In this document: positions 25,758 through 33,883 of the stretch, piece after piece
Position numbering within the stretch: position 1 is the stretch's first letter
Layout: the number at the start of each line of letters is the position of its first letter
From: Coriobacteriales bacterium
Lineage (GTDB): Bacteria; Actinomycetota; Coriobacteriia; Coriobacteriales; UMGS124
NCBI GenBank assembly: GCA_017515595.1
Contig: JAFWFL010000061.1
Location: 1-34,118 of the forward strand
DNA length: 34,118 bases
Direction of reading: 5' to 3'
Program-made: the position numbers and the translations under genes
The notes under the pieces: model-generated
The model's input: only the letters and a program-made list of their open reading frames with translations
What the model was told of the DNA's origin: nothing
Databases searched by the model: none

Positions 25758-27218
25758 CTATTCCAGCACCACAAGCCTGCCTTCTACATGGGCATCGAGG
25801 CCTTGGTGGGTGCTAAAGTACTCCTCAACAATGTTTTTAAGCGAGCTTGCGACTATGCGCGGCTTCATATTGGCCGAGACTTCTGCGAGCGGCACGCCAA
25901 AGAAGTCATCAAAATTGAGATAGTGATAGTCTTGGATAGCAATGAGAAGCTCCTGGTTGTCAGTAATATCTGCTCCGTTGAACTTGAATTCTACGAGTTC
26001 GTGGGTAGTTTTGTTGTACACAATGCGTACTCCGCGGGAGAACTGGTAAAACTCGGTATGACCCTCCCATGCTTCATCGCGGAGGATATGCTTCACCATG
26101 CGGCGGAACTGTTCTCCTTTGACTTTGAGCATCCAAATCTTATCGTCATAAGGGGTATTCTCGGACATATCCTGATACTCTACGAGAGGACCGAGCTCGG
26201 TTTTGCGAATGGAACCTGACCCCATAAGCATAATTTCGAACGAGCTGTCCTCTTGGAGTAAGTCGGCATAGAGGTTTCCAAGTTCGGTTTCTTGCGTTCG
26301 GGACGGATGAGTGAGCTTGCGCTTAAAGTAGGTTACCAGGCGTTTGTATTTTGCATCGGTCTCGCCACGGTAGTGCTCTATCATTTCTTGCATAACCTCG
26401 TCAACAGGAGCAGTGTTCTCGTTGATGGGTACGCAATGCCACTCGTAGCTTGCAATACGGTTGGTCATGGTGTTTACCATAAGGTCAAAGCGGCCTATGA
26501 CTCCGGTTCCGGTGCCTGCCTGTGCAATGGGAATACCGTTTACTACCTCGGGTTGCTCCATAAAGGTATGGGAATGTCCGCCAATAATAAGGTCAACGCC
26601 CCAGCTGGGGTCAAGAAGTTCTGCGAGCCGGCGGTCTTCTTCTATACCAATGTGGGTTATAAGCACCGTGAGGTCAGTGTGACGTGTGCGGTAGTTATCG
26701 CAGATAATACCCACGGCGCGTGCTGCTTCTTCAATATCAACAAATGAACCAACTACAGCCTCCTGTTTGGTTGCCGCAATGACTTCATTCGTAAGAATGC
26801 CAATAAAGAGAATGCTCACACCGTCAATATTTAAAACACGGTACGGTTCAAACAAGCGCGTATTGTTGAGTGTAATATACAGGTTAGCGTTAATCAGCGG
26901 AAAATCGGCGCACTTCTCGAGGAACAGCAGGTGTGCCACACCGTAATCTACCTCATGGTTGCCTACAATAGCAACATCAGGTTCCAGCACGTTAATAAGA
27001 TCAATGGTCGAGAGTCCCCGGTACTCGGAGTCTATAACAGAGCCTCTAAACATATCGCCCGCAATGACATACACCACACCTTTTGATTGCTCGCGGACAT
27101 GTTTAACATAGCCGGAGAGCAGCGCAAGCCCTCCCGTTTGGACCCCGTCCTTATCCTCAGGCAAAAAAGCTCCATGCAAGTCATTGGAATGCAAGAGCGT
27201 AATCTTTTTCTCAAACAT
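25758..27218 (-). CDS. 5'-nucleotidase/metallophosphoesterase (UshA-like)
   Basis: A 486-residue protein with the two-domain UshA layout. The N-terminal calcineurin-like part shows LLHSNDLHG (Asp13, His15), AGDMFRGS, GNHEVDYG and GGHSHTF, the bimetal-site motifs. The C-terminal 5_nucleotid_C part contains ETELGNLYADLL and MGSGSIRKTE. It would hydrolyse nucleotides or related phosphoesters. There is no signal peptide, unlike periplasmic UshA, so it appears cytoplasmic (YunD-like). GGAGGG precedes the ATG. A -10 TATAAT lies at 27302-27307 on the minus strand. It is divergent from the MgtE-like gene across array D. Confidence 0.88.
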   Translation of the reverse strand: MFEKKITLLHSNDLHGAFLPEDKDGVQTGGLALLSGYVKHVREQSKGVVYVIAGDMFRGSVIDSEYRGLSTIDLINVLEPDVAIVGNHEVDYGVAHLLFLEKCADFPLINANLYITLNNTRLFEPYRVLNIDGVSILFIGILTNEVIAATKQEAVVGSFVDIEEAARAVGIICDNYRTRHTDLTVLITHIGIEEDRRLAELLDPSWGVDLIIGGHSHTFMEQPEVVNGIPIAQAGTGTGVIGRFDLMVNTMTNRIASYEWHCVPINENTAPVDEVMQEMIEHYRGETDAKYKRLVTYFKRKLTHPSRTQETELGNLYADLLQEDSSFEIMLMGSGSIRKTELGPLVEYQDMSENTPYDDKIWMLKVKGEQFRRMVKHILRDEAWEGHTEFYQFSRGVRIVYNKTTHELVEFKFNGADITDNQELLIAIQDYHYLNFDDFFGVPLAEVSANMKPRIVASSLKNIVEEYFSTHQGLDAHVEGRLVVLE

Positions 27219-27301
27219 AGACCCTCCATTATATATAAAAGAGCAATGGTTGTATCAAAACCAACTGCCTGCTTTTGTGAGCTCCTTACCTTATACCTGA
27301 T

Positions 27302-27307
27302 ATTATA
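27302..27307 (-). promoter_or_regulatory. -10 element of the phosphoesterase gene
   Basis: A perfect TATAAT on the minus strand 84 bp before the start codon, with no convincing -35 at 17 bp. Array D begins 50 bp further upstream. Confidence 0.45.
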
Positions 27308-27357
27308 CGCGATAGAGAGTGTAAAGAAATGGTATAGGTAATATTCTTATAAGTAAT

Positions 27358-27682
27358 GGCGCAAATCCCGGTTTAGAGAAAAGCAACTGGCACAAATCCG
27401 CGTTTAGTGGAGGACTACTGGCTGAGATCCCCGTTTGGGAGAGGCGCTAAGGCACGAACTCGCCCGTTTGCACACCCCGCTGGTTCAAACTCGACCGTTT
27501 GCACGCGGTTAACTGCAAGGGTGTCTCCGTAGGATATTAAAATACCAGATAGTTAAACTCCGGTGCGGAGAAACCCTCGCTATCCATACCTTTAAAGTGT
27601 GCAACGCTCGAGTTCATGCCAAAGGGGTGTACAAACGCTCGAGTTCGTGCCAACGGGTTGTGCAAACGCTCGAGTTTGAACC
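27358..27682. repeat. Symmetric repeat array D (31-bp period)
   Basis: Degenerate 22-23-bp units of the type GGCACGAACTCG-CCGTTTGCAC start at 27358, 27389, 27419, 27451 and 27482 (steps 31, 30, 32, 31). Inverted units begin at 27599, 27629 and 27660. The inner gap is 94 bp, with AAATACCAGAT near its middle, matching the family I centre, and a CTCCG...CGGAG stem around it. Copies next to the centre are better conserved than the left-most ones, which drift. Confidence 0.85.
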
Positions 27683-27761
27683 AGAGCTCCAAGAGCAATC
27701 ATCTTCCCTCGCTGTTTCCAAGCGCGAACTGTGAAACTATCATAGGATGCATGGCTTGTGC

Positions 27762-27790
27762 TTACCATTTTGTTTAAATGTGGCTACAAT
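27762..27790 (+). promoter_or_regulatory. Promoter before the structured leader
   Basis: TTACCA (27762-27767), a 17-bp spacer, then TACAAT (27785-27790). Transcription would begin near 27797. A second possible -10, TACAAT at 28006-28011, lies close to the MgtE-like start. Confidence 0.55.
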
Positions 27791-27837
27791 ACATAAAGTT
27801 TGCTGCGGGTGCGCCACCAACGCAGGTGCATCTGTTT

Positions 27838-27965
27838 GCGTGTTTTATTGGGCGAAGAGAAGGGTCTTATTTTGAAACCTCGACCTCACAGTATGTGCTG
27901 ACCCTTCGCCGTCTCCCTGCCGGGTAGACCGCGTTGGGTCTGTCCGGCCGCTAGGGCACGCTTTT
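27838..27965 (+). ncRNA. Candidate structured RNA upstream of the MgtE-like gene
   Basis: GCGTG (27838-27842) pairs with CACGC (27957-27961), which is followed by TTTT. Inside, GGCGA...AGGGTC (27851-27866) pairs with GACCCT-TCGCC (27900-27909), leaving a bulge. A third stem, GCCGG...AGACC with GGGTCT...CCGGC, lies near 27919-27949. Together these make a three-way junction. I do not recognise the M-box/ykoK or any other known consensus. It may be a cis leader for the transporter or an independent small RNA with its own terminator. Confidence 0.4.
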
Positions 27966-28026
27966 CCTGCGAATGATTTCAAAAGGGCAAAAGCGCGTCC
28001 TCTGATACAATGGGAATGGAGACGGC

Positions 28027-29850
28027 ATGCCATATCTTTCGCAAGTCATTGGAACACCCGTACATGATGCCTCAGGCGCAAAAATCGGAACCGTCCGCGA
28101 TCTGGGCGCTGCAGTGGGAGAAGTATTTCCTCGCATAACCGCACTCGCGTTCGAAGGGCCTGCAAAGGCCCCGCTTATGGTTTCATGGCGCAAATATGTA
28201 GAAAGCTATACCCCTGAGCGCATTGACCTGAATGTCAATGCTGCTGACGTGCGTTTCTCGTACATGCAGGCAGATGAGCTGCTGCTCAAGCGCGACCTTA
28301 TGAACAAGCAGGTAGTTGACACCCAGGGCAAAAAGGCTGTACGGGTAACTGACCTCAAGCTTTCGCTCACAGGCGATGACCAGCTGCGCCTTCTTGGCGC
28401 CGAGGTTGGTATGCGCGGCAGACTCCGCAGTATGCCCTCCTGGGTAGACCGTATTGTAAGCGCGAGCGCAAAAACCCTGGGTATGCCTATTAACGAGCGC
28501 GTTATTGCCTGGAGCTATCTCGACCTTATTGAGAAGGAACTCCCTGAGGGCAAGCTGCCCGTCTCGCACCGCTCGCTTGATGACCTCCATCCTGCAGACA
28601 TCGCAGCCATTGTGCAGCAACTTGACCCTGAGCTCCGTGCCCAGGTGCTTTCACAGCTCGATACCGAGAGTGCCGCAGCCACCATGTCAGAGCTCGAAGG
28701 CGACATTCAGACTGACGTTATTGATGCTCTTGCTCCAAGCGATGCCTCGGCAATGATTGCCGAGATGGACCCTGACGACGCCGCTGACATTATTGGCGAG
28801 CTCGATCCCAATAAGGCTGAGGAACTCCTTTCGCTCATGAACACTGATGAGCAGCGCGCCATTCGCCAGTTGCTCGGCTACTCCAAAGACACCGCCGGCG
28901 GCATCATGACCTCTGAATTTGTCGCGGTTCCAGAGGCGTTTACCGTAGCGCAGGCACGCGCCCGCATCGCGAAGCTCGACGAGGACCTCGAGGCCGTGTT
29001 CTATGTATACACGCTTGACGCGCGCCAAAAGCTCTCGGGCGTTATCCTTATGCGCGACCTCATTATCCATGATGACACCGAGCGCTTGGCAGACTTTACC
29101 AAGCGTGACATCATCAAGGTTTCTCCCGAGGCAGACCAGGCTGAGGTTGCCGAGGAAATGAGCAAGTACAACCTCCTGGGCATCCCGGTAGTTGACGATA
29201 CCGGCAAAATCCTTGGTGTTGTTACCGTTGACGACGCGCTTGACGTTATTGAGACCGAGCACGAGCGTGATCTCCAGCTCGCGAGCGGTACCCGCACAGA
29301 CCGCACCCCCGGAGAAAACCGCAACCGTCTGGTGTGGCTCGCCCGGCGTATGCTCTGGGTGGCCGTATGGGTTCTCGCAAGCGCGATTACCTATTTGGTC
29401 GCTCCGTTTGGTATCGCCACAGCAATTGCCCTCCTTATGCCTCCTGTTTTGCTTGTTGCCGAGAACCTCACCGCCTTTGCCTCAAGTTACCTCATAGATG
29501 ACGATACCCGCCCGCCGTTTGTGGGGCTTATCATTCGCAATGCGTTTATTGGCTGTGTAACAGGCTTTGCAGGCTGGCTCCTCATAACGCTCATGTTCTG
29601 GTGTGCCGGAACGCAAGTGGGCGACCCATCGCTCGAAGCCGAGTTTATAACCAATGCGAAGACCGTCCTTATGTGCTCTATGATTGCGGTAGGCCTGCTT
29701 GTAGTATGTGCCGCTCCATACACACGCCTCATTGAGCACCGCGTAAGACACGACAAAGCCGTCCCCGGCACCCTAGCAACCCTCTGCTGCATGGGCCTCG
29801 CACTGGTAATCTACCTAGGTCTCGCGGCGCTCATGCTCGCAGTGTTCTAA
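28027..29850 (+). CDS. PRC-barrel / MgtE_N / CBS membrane protein, divergent MgtE-like transporter
   Basis: A 607-residue protein. Residues about 1-75 and 85-150 look like PRC-barrel units, about 182-285 is the MgtE N-terminal superhelix (LHPADIAAIVQQLDP, MDPDDAADIIGELDP), about 290-415 holds two CBS motifs (TAGGIMTSEFV, LLGIPVVDDTGKILGVVTVDD), and about 440-607 carries some five membrane segments. The soluble part is that of Mg2+-gated MgtE channels. The membrane part, however, lacks the GGNxGxQ-type motif expected after the first helices; there it reads LLMPPVLLVAENLTAFASS. Mg2+ transport is therefore not assured, and it may carry another ion or act as a sensor. GGAG 6 bases upstream supports the start. 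Confidence 0.8.
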   Translation: MPYLSQVIGTPVHDASGAKIGTVRDLGAAVGEVFPRITALAFEGPAKAPLMVSWRKYVESYTPERIDLNVNAADVRFSYMQADELLLKRDLMNKQVVDTQGKKAVRVTDLKLSLTGDDQLRLLGAEVGMRGRLRSMPSWVDRIVSASAKTLGMPINERVIAWSYLDLIEKELPEGKLPVSHRSLDDLHPADIAAIVQQLDPELRAQVLSQLDTESAAATMSELEGDIQTDVIDALAPSDASAMIAEMDPDDAADIIGELDPNKAEELLSLMNTDEQRAIRQLLGYSKDTAGGIMTSEFVAVPEAFTVAQARARIAKLDEDLEAVFYVYTLDARQKLSGVILMRDLIIHDDTERLADFTKRDIIKVSPEADQAEVAEEMSKYNLLGIPVVDDTGKILGVVTVDDALDVIETEHERDLQLASGTRTDRTPGENRNRLVWLARRMLWVAVWVLASAITYLVAPFGIATAIALLMPPVLLVAENLTAFASSYLIDDDTRPPFVGLIIRNAFIGCVTGFAGWLLITLMFWCAGTQVGDPSLEAEFITNAKTVLMCSMIAVGLLVVCAAPYTRLIEHRVRHDKAVPGTLATLCCMGLALVIYLGLAALMLAVF

Positions 29851-29901
29851 CACAAAGACAGAAAACCTTTGTCTCATGACTGAGGTCGGTCTGTGTGTTA
29901 G

Positions 29902-29932
29902 GGTGTGCCAGGGGACGGTTCTCTGACACACC
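29902..29932. repeat. Solitary REP-like hairpin
   Basis: GGTGTG and CACACC enclose CCAGGGGACGGTTCTCTGA. The GGGACGGTTCTCTGACAC type recurs in many anaerobe genomes and is related in plan to the units of arrays A-C (TGNCA then GACGRT, five bases, GNC). Confidence 0.7.
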
Positions 29933-29941
29933 GGCGCAAAT

Positions 29942-29983
29942 AAAAAAGCTGCCGAGAAGCCCAAAAGGTCTTCTCGGCAGCTT
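29942..29983 (-). terminator. Terminator of the third reductase gene
   Basis: 14-bp arms (29946-29959 and 29970-29983, AAGCTGCCGAGAAG). On the minus strand TTTTTTATTT follows. It is the same GCCGAGAAG stem family as at 21363 and 33793. Confidence 0.85.
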
Positions 29984-30025
29984 GTTGCGATCTTAAGACA
30001 GAAGACTTATCCCTGTCTTATGGAT

Positions 30026-31645
30026 TTATGCAACCGGGTCAAGCTTTGCAATGCTGCGGGCTGCGATACGGCCTGAGCTGATTGCCTCGGAGAGGTTACC
30101 GCCAATGTTATAACGATAGGCATAAATGCAGCCCATCTCGCCTGCAGCATAGAGACGAGGAATGGGCTTCTCGTCCATGTTGAGAACTTCTCCGCCTACG
30201 CCACGCTTGGGACCGCCTTGGGTGTTGAGCAAGGTTGGGCAAAGCTCAACAACATAGTACGGAGGCTCAATAGGCGGAAGCTCGCAGGCCTGAAGCTTGA
30301 CTACATCATCCTCATGTCCGGGGAGGTCAGTACGCTGAGCAAATGCGTTACGTGGCTTTTCGCGCTGATACTCGAGGTCTTCTCCGGCTGCTGCATAGCC
30401 GTTGTATACCTCGATTGTCTTTTGAAGCTTGGCTTCATCAATACCGGTAGCTGCGGCGATGTCGGCTATTGTTTCGCACTTAACGATGATACCGGCTTCC
30501 AGGCCTTCATCATTAGTCTCAATGCCCTTGATGGCTTCAGTGTAGGTTGTGTAGTTGGACGGCTTAAAGAGCGACTCGGCATCATAAAGCGCTTGTCCAA
30601 AAATGCACCATGCGCCGGTTGGCAAGTCAATATGAGCCCAGGTGCCGCTACGGAATACCATGCCATGGCGCTGCAGGTAACCAAGACGTTCATTGGTAAA
30701 GCGGTCACCCTTGGAATCAACGTAAATAAAGTCCTGGCTCTTGCAGCTGCTGTAACCAAATGACGGCCATGTGAGAGCATGCGGGTCATCCTTGCTCAGA
30801 ATCTTGATACCAAGCAGGTTGCCTGACATTGAATTCATATGCCACAGCTTTGCGCCTAAACGCTGGGCCATCTTGATGCCGTCACCACGGTTGAAGTAGC
30901 TGCCTTTACCAAAGGTATGTGCCATACCAATGGGTGAATAAAGCTGCATGAGTTCCTCGTCCTGCTCATAACCGCCACATGCCAAAAGAACGCCCTTGTT
31001 GGCCTTGAAATTGCGGCCATCTTCGCAGGTAACACCAATAACCTCGCCGGCTTCGTTGGTAATGAGATCAATGCCGCGCGCTTCATAATAGAACTTGGTA
31101 TTAAATGAATCCGCGAGAGCTTTCATCATAAGCCAAACGGCCTTGTTCTGGTTTTTGCCCTCATGGAGGTATGAGAAAGCCTCGTCAGCGCAGACTACCT
31201 CGGGATACTCGGCATTGTTGCGGAAATCATGCATATTTGCGCCGCAGTTTTCTTCAAGCCAGTCAACATTCTCAACGATTTCTTCTGCCCAGGCTCGTAC
31301 AAGCTCAGGTTCAACCACATACGGAAGGTTAAGCTCAGTTTGATATGCAATGGCGCCTTCAACACTTGAGGGGCAGAAGATATATTGTCCCGAGACCTTT
31401 GAGTTACCGCCACTGAGCTCCTCAGGTGCTGCCTCAAGTACCAGGCAGGTTCCAAGCTCCTCAAGGCCAACGGTACAAGCTGCGCTTAAGCCGGCGCATC
31501 CTGTGCCCAAGATAACCACATCAGCCTCGTCTGCCCAATCAACTTCGCTTGCGGCTGCTATGGTTGCTCCGGTTGCAACTGTTGCTGCAACAGCTGCGGC
31601 CCCTGTAGTTTTAAGAAAATCCCTACGAGTTACCTGATTACTCAT
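30026..31645 (-). CDS. Tat-exported FAD-dependent reductase paired with LuxR-type regulator
   Basis: A 539-residue flavoprotein with a classic Tat signal (VTRRDFLKTTG) and the FAD_binding_2 motif VVILGTGCAGLSAA near residues 45-58. No FMN_bind domain and no heme motif are present, so it needs an outside electron donor. The usual HGxNRLGGN segment is replaced by YAYRYNIGGNLSE (residues 508-520, with Arg511), so the acceptor is probably not fumarate. It is divergent from a LuxR-type membrane regulator, an arrangement common for single-substrate respiratory reductases in Eggerthellaceae. AAAGGA 8 bases upstream favours ATG 31645 over an upstream in-frame one at 31702. Substrate unknown. Confidence 0.88.
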   Translation of the reverse strand: MSNQVTRRDFLKTTGAAAVAATVATGATIAAASEVDWADEADVVILGTGCAGLSAACTVGLEELGTCLVLEAAPEELSGGNSKVSGQYIFCPSSVEGAIAYQTELNLPYVVEPELVRAWAEEIVENVDWLEENCGANMHDFRNNAEYPEVVCADEAFSYLHEGKNQNKAVWLMMKALADSFNTKFYYEARGIDLITNEAGEVIGVTCEDGRNFKANKGVLLACGGYEQDEELMQLYSPIGMAHTFGKGSYFNRGDGIKMAQRLGAKLWHMNSMSGNLLGIKILSKDDPHALTWPSFGYSSCKSQDFIYVDSKGDRFTNERLGYLQRHGMVFRSGTWAHIDLPTGAWCIFGQALYDAESLFKPSNYTTYTEAIKGIETNDEGLEAGIIVKCETIADIAAATGIDEAKLQKTIEVYNGYAAAGEDLEYQREKPRNAFAQRTDLPGHEDDVVKLQACELPPIEPPYYVVELCPTLLNTQGGPKRGVGGEVLNMDEKPIPRLYAAGEMGCIYAYRYNIGGNLSEAISSGRIAARSIAKLDPVA

Positions 31646-31680
31646 AACAAAGTTCCTTTCTCGAGACCTATATGAACACG

Positions 31681-31720
31681 AATTTACGTTGCAACAACGC
31701 AAATTACGCAGTGAATTATA
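31681..31720 (-). promoter_or_regulatory. Reductase promoter with palindromic operator candidate
   Basis: A TATAAT -10 reads on the minus strand at 31715-31720, with only CACGAT at the -35 distance. Just downstream, 31681-31705 is a 25-bp near-perfect palindrome (AATTTACGTTG, CAA, CAACGCAAATT). The poor -35 fits a regulated promoter, and the palindrome is a candidate site for the divergent LuxR-type regulator. AAGCGC also recurs three times at 31772-31806. Confidence 0.5.
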
Positions 31721-31868
31721 GCGAGTTTTCTGGGTATATCGTGTTTAAATCTACATACTTCCCTGGTTGCAAAGCGCGTAAACAATTAAGCGCCTACTTT
31801 AAGCGCGGGTATATACATAATTGTTGTATCATTACAAGACTTGGTTTGTCAATGAGGGACATGGTGCT

Positions 31869-33242
31869 ATGAAGTATTGGACTGGGATTGCCACACTTGT
31901 CAAAGAAGTGCAAAACAACCAGCTGCCCCTTGTGGCCGGCTTGGGTTTGGGCGTCTTTTTCTCAGTATTCGGACAGGTACTTAATGATGTCTATGCTCGG
32001 AGTGAATTCTTTCCGGAGGGCTTCTCAGCAGCTATTTTTGTAACTGCCGGAGAATTAATAGGATGTCTCGTATTCTTTTTCCTTTATAGGATGTTCGTAA
32101 CCTCTGCTTTTGCCAAGCCGTATATTCTTGTAACTTCATTTATGCTGTTCCTTATAGGCAACTGTATTATACTGGGAGTATCTGCTGACAATCTGCGCGT
32201 GGTATTTATTGTGGGTTGTGTCATCGCAACAGCAGCTCGCTCGCAAATCGAGCTACTCTGGGTTGACCTGTGTTCATCCATGGAACCACGACAGGTAATC
32301 ATCACTTTCTCTGCTGCGTATCTTACGAGACTTTTTATTTACCCCTTCTATTGTGCACTTCCTCGTGAGTATTTGATAGCGGCAAGTATTCTGCTCATCT
32401 TTTTGGCATTGATTTGCATCTCATTTTCTTTTGCTTCGTCATCCCTGGATACATATCCTAATAATATGCCTCAAGTTCGTCCGGTTCATCACGACTTTTT
32501 GTTTTGGGGTATATCGTTCGCTCTGGCATACGGTGTGGTCTCAGGTATTACAAAAATGGGTAATACCGGAGTCTTTATGTGTGTAGGCTGGGCATTACCG
32601 GCAATAATTGTACTCGCTAGCTTAGCAATTCGTCCCGCCGAGTCACAAGCGCTCAGACTTTGTCACACTATTGCGTTGCCTTGTGCTACAGTAGGCGTTT
32701 TAGCAGCAGTATTCTTAACGGGAATGCTCGAGCTTTCACAGGTACTCATGGGAGCTTCGCTTATGAGCGTATATATGTTGACGTTTTCTATGACCTGTGC
32801 CAACGCACGGCTTAATCATACATCAGCTGTTTGTGATTATGCTATTCTGATGGCTGCTATTATTCTCTTTGTGCAGGTGGGAAAATTCTTAAGTTCAACA
32901 GTATTGCAGTCGCATCAAGGGATTTTTATTGTTACTGTTATTCTTCTGATTACCGCGAGCGATCTCATTATTATGCGCGAGCGTAGTTTTATGGGACACC
33001 TTGATAACAGTTCAAAAAAAGAAGATCAGCCAAATCCACTTCAGGAAGCTGCTCAAAAATATGGTTTGACCGGTCGAGAAGCCGAGGTATTCTTCCTATT
33101 GGCAGATGGGCTCTCTACGAATGATATTGCCTCTCGTCTTTATATTACCAAAGGTGCGGCTCGATCTCACATAAGCCGCGTTTACAGCAAAGTAGGCGTC
33201 CATGACCGAGAGGCTCTCAAAGAATTTATACTCGGTTTGTAA
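31869..33242 (+). CDS. LuxR-family regulator with multi-spanning membrane N-terminus
   Basis: About 457 residues. Residues 18-380 hold some 12 hydrophobic segments in an MFS-like arrangement, and the last 60 residues are a LuxR/GerE helix-turn-helix (LTGREAEVFFLLADGLSTND, GAARSHISRVYSKVGV). Membrane-embedded LuxR proteins of this build are abundant in Eggerthellaceae, usually beside one reductase or transporter gene, and are thought to sense its substrate. Here the target is most likely the divergent reductase at 30026-31645. I choose the ATG at 31869, preceded by GAGGGA. No phosphoacceptor receiver domain is present. Confidence 0.88.
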   Translation: MKYWTGIATLVKEVQNNQLPLVAGLGLGVFFSVFGQVLNDVYARSEFFPEGFSAAIFVTAGELIGCLVFFFLYRMFVTSAFAKPYILVTSFMLFLIGNCIILGVSADNLRVVFIVGCVIATAARSQIELLWVDLCSSMEPRQVIITFSAAYLTRLFIYPFYCALPREYLIAASILLIFLALICISFSFASSSLDTYPNNMPQVRPVHHDFLFWGISFALAYGVVSGITKMGNTGVFMCVGWALPAIIVLASLAIRPAESQALRLCHTIALPCATVGVLAAVFLTGMLELSQVLMGASLMSVYMLTFSMTCANARLNHTSAVCDYAILMAAIILFVQVGKFLSSTVLQSHQGIFIVTVILLITASDLIIMRERSFMGHLDNSSKKEDQPNPLQEAAQKYGLTGREAEVFFLLADGLSTNDIASRLYITKGAARSHISRVYSKVGVHDREALKEFILGL

Positions 33243-33385
33243 AATAGGGGTCTGAGCATTTCTTCTGTCTTGAGATACGTAGAATACTCGATTATTTCAT
33301 AGAGATGTTAATATGCCGCCATGTGTATAACCAGCAAAGATGCCACTTTTGGGTATAAGATAGGGGACAGGACGAAAGATGGGTC

Positions 33386-33779
33386 AGACAGAGGATGATG
33401 GGAAGTCCGAGATGGGTACCCAGGACTTTTTGAACAGAGACGGGATGACCAAAAAGAGACAATGGAGAGTCTGAGACGAGCATGCAGGGTTTCTCGGCAC
33501 TGCCATAGTGGCAGAGAAGAGATGATGGAGAGTCTAAAGGCTTCAAAAAAGCCTCCAAGCCAACAAAAAATGTCACAGAAGAGACGATGGAGAGTCCCCG
33601 ATAGGTTCCTTGATATATATTTAAATATTGATAAATGATTATACCAGGCAATACGTTAATGTTTGTCAGAAGTATATCTGTTTTAGGGCCTGCTTCTGAC
33701 TCTCCATCGTCTCTTCTGTGTCATTTTTTGTTGGCACAAAGCCCCATTTAGGACTTTTAGGCTCTCCATCGTCTCTTTT
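33386..33779. repeat. Symmetric repeat array C (family I)
   Basis: Forward units ending GACGATGGAGAGTC finish at 33407 (degenerate), 33471, 33534 and 33596 (steps 64, 63, 62). Inverted units start at 33698 and 33760. The inner 37-bp arms (33560-33596 and 33698-33734) are reverse complements with one mismatch. The gap 33597-33697 is exactly 101 bp, as in array A, with TATTGCCTGGT on the minus strand at the matching offset. Full units read TGGCAGAGAAGAGATGAT and so share their first 19-20 bases in plan with array A. From 33243 to 33385 I see nothing. Confidence 0.88.
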
Positions 33780-33792
33780 CTGCCAACCTGCT

Positions 33793-33832
33793 TCTGCCGA
33801 GAAACCCGCAAGGTCTTCCCGGCAGCTTTTTT
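33793..33832 (+). terminator. Terminator-like hairpin of the GCCGAGAAG family
   Basis: CTGCCGAGAA pairs with TTCCCGGCAG (one bulge) and is followed by CTTTTTTA. It lies about 550 bp after the LuxR-type gene, at the right end of array C, so which transcript it ends is unclear. Confidence 0.6.
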
Positions 33833-33883
33833 ATACGTAAGACCGGGGTACATCCTCTGTCTGATGGCTTGGGCCAAATGCCA

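Noticed and set aside
27358-27682. Regular repeats suggested a CRISPR array
   Set aside because: The steps leave only 7-10 bp between units, units are degenerate and change direction about a centre, and there is no cas gene.
27797-28026. M-box (ykoK) Mg2+ riboswitch before the MgtE-like gene
   Set aside because: The conserved M-box core is not present; only generic stems are seen.
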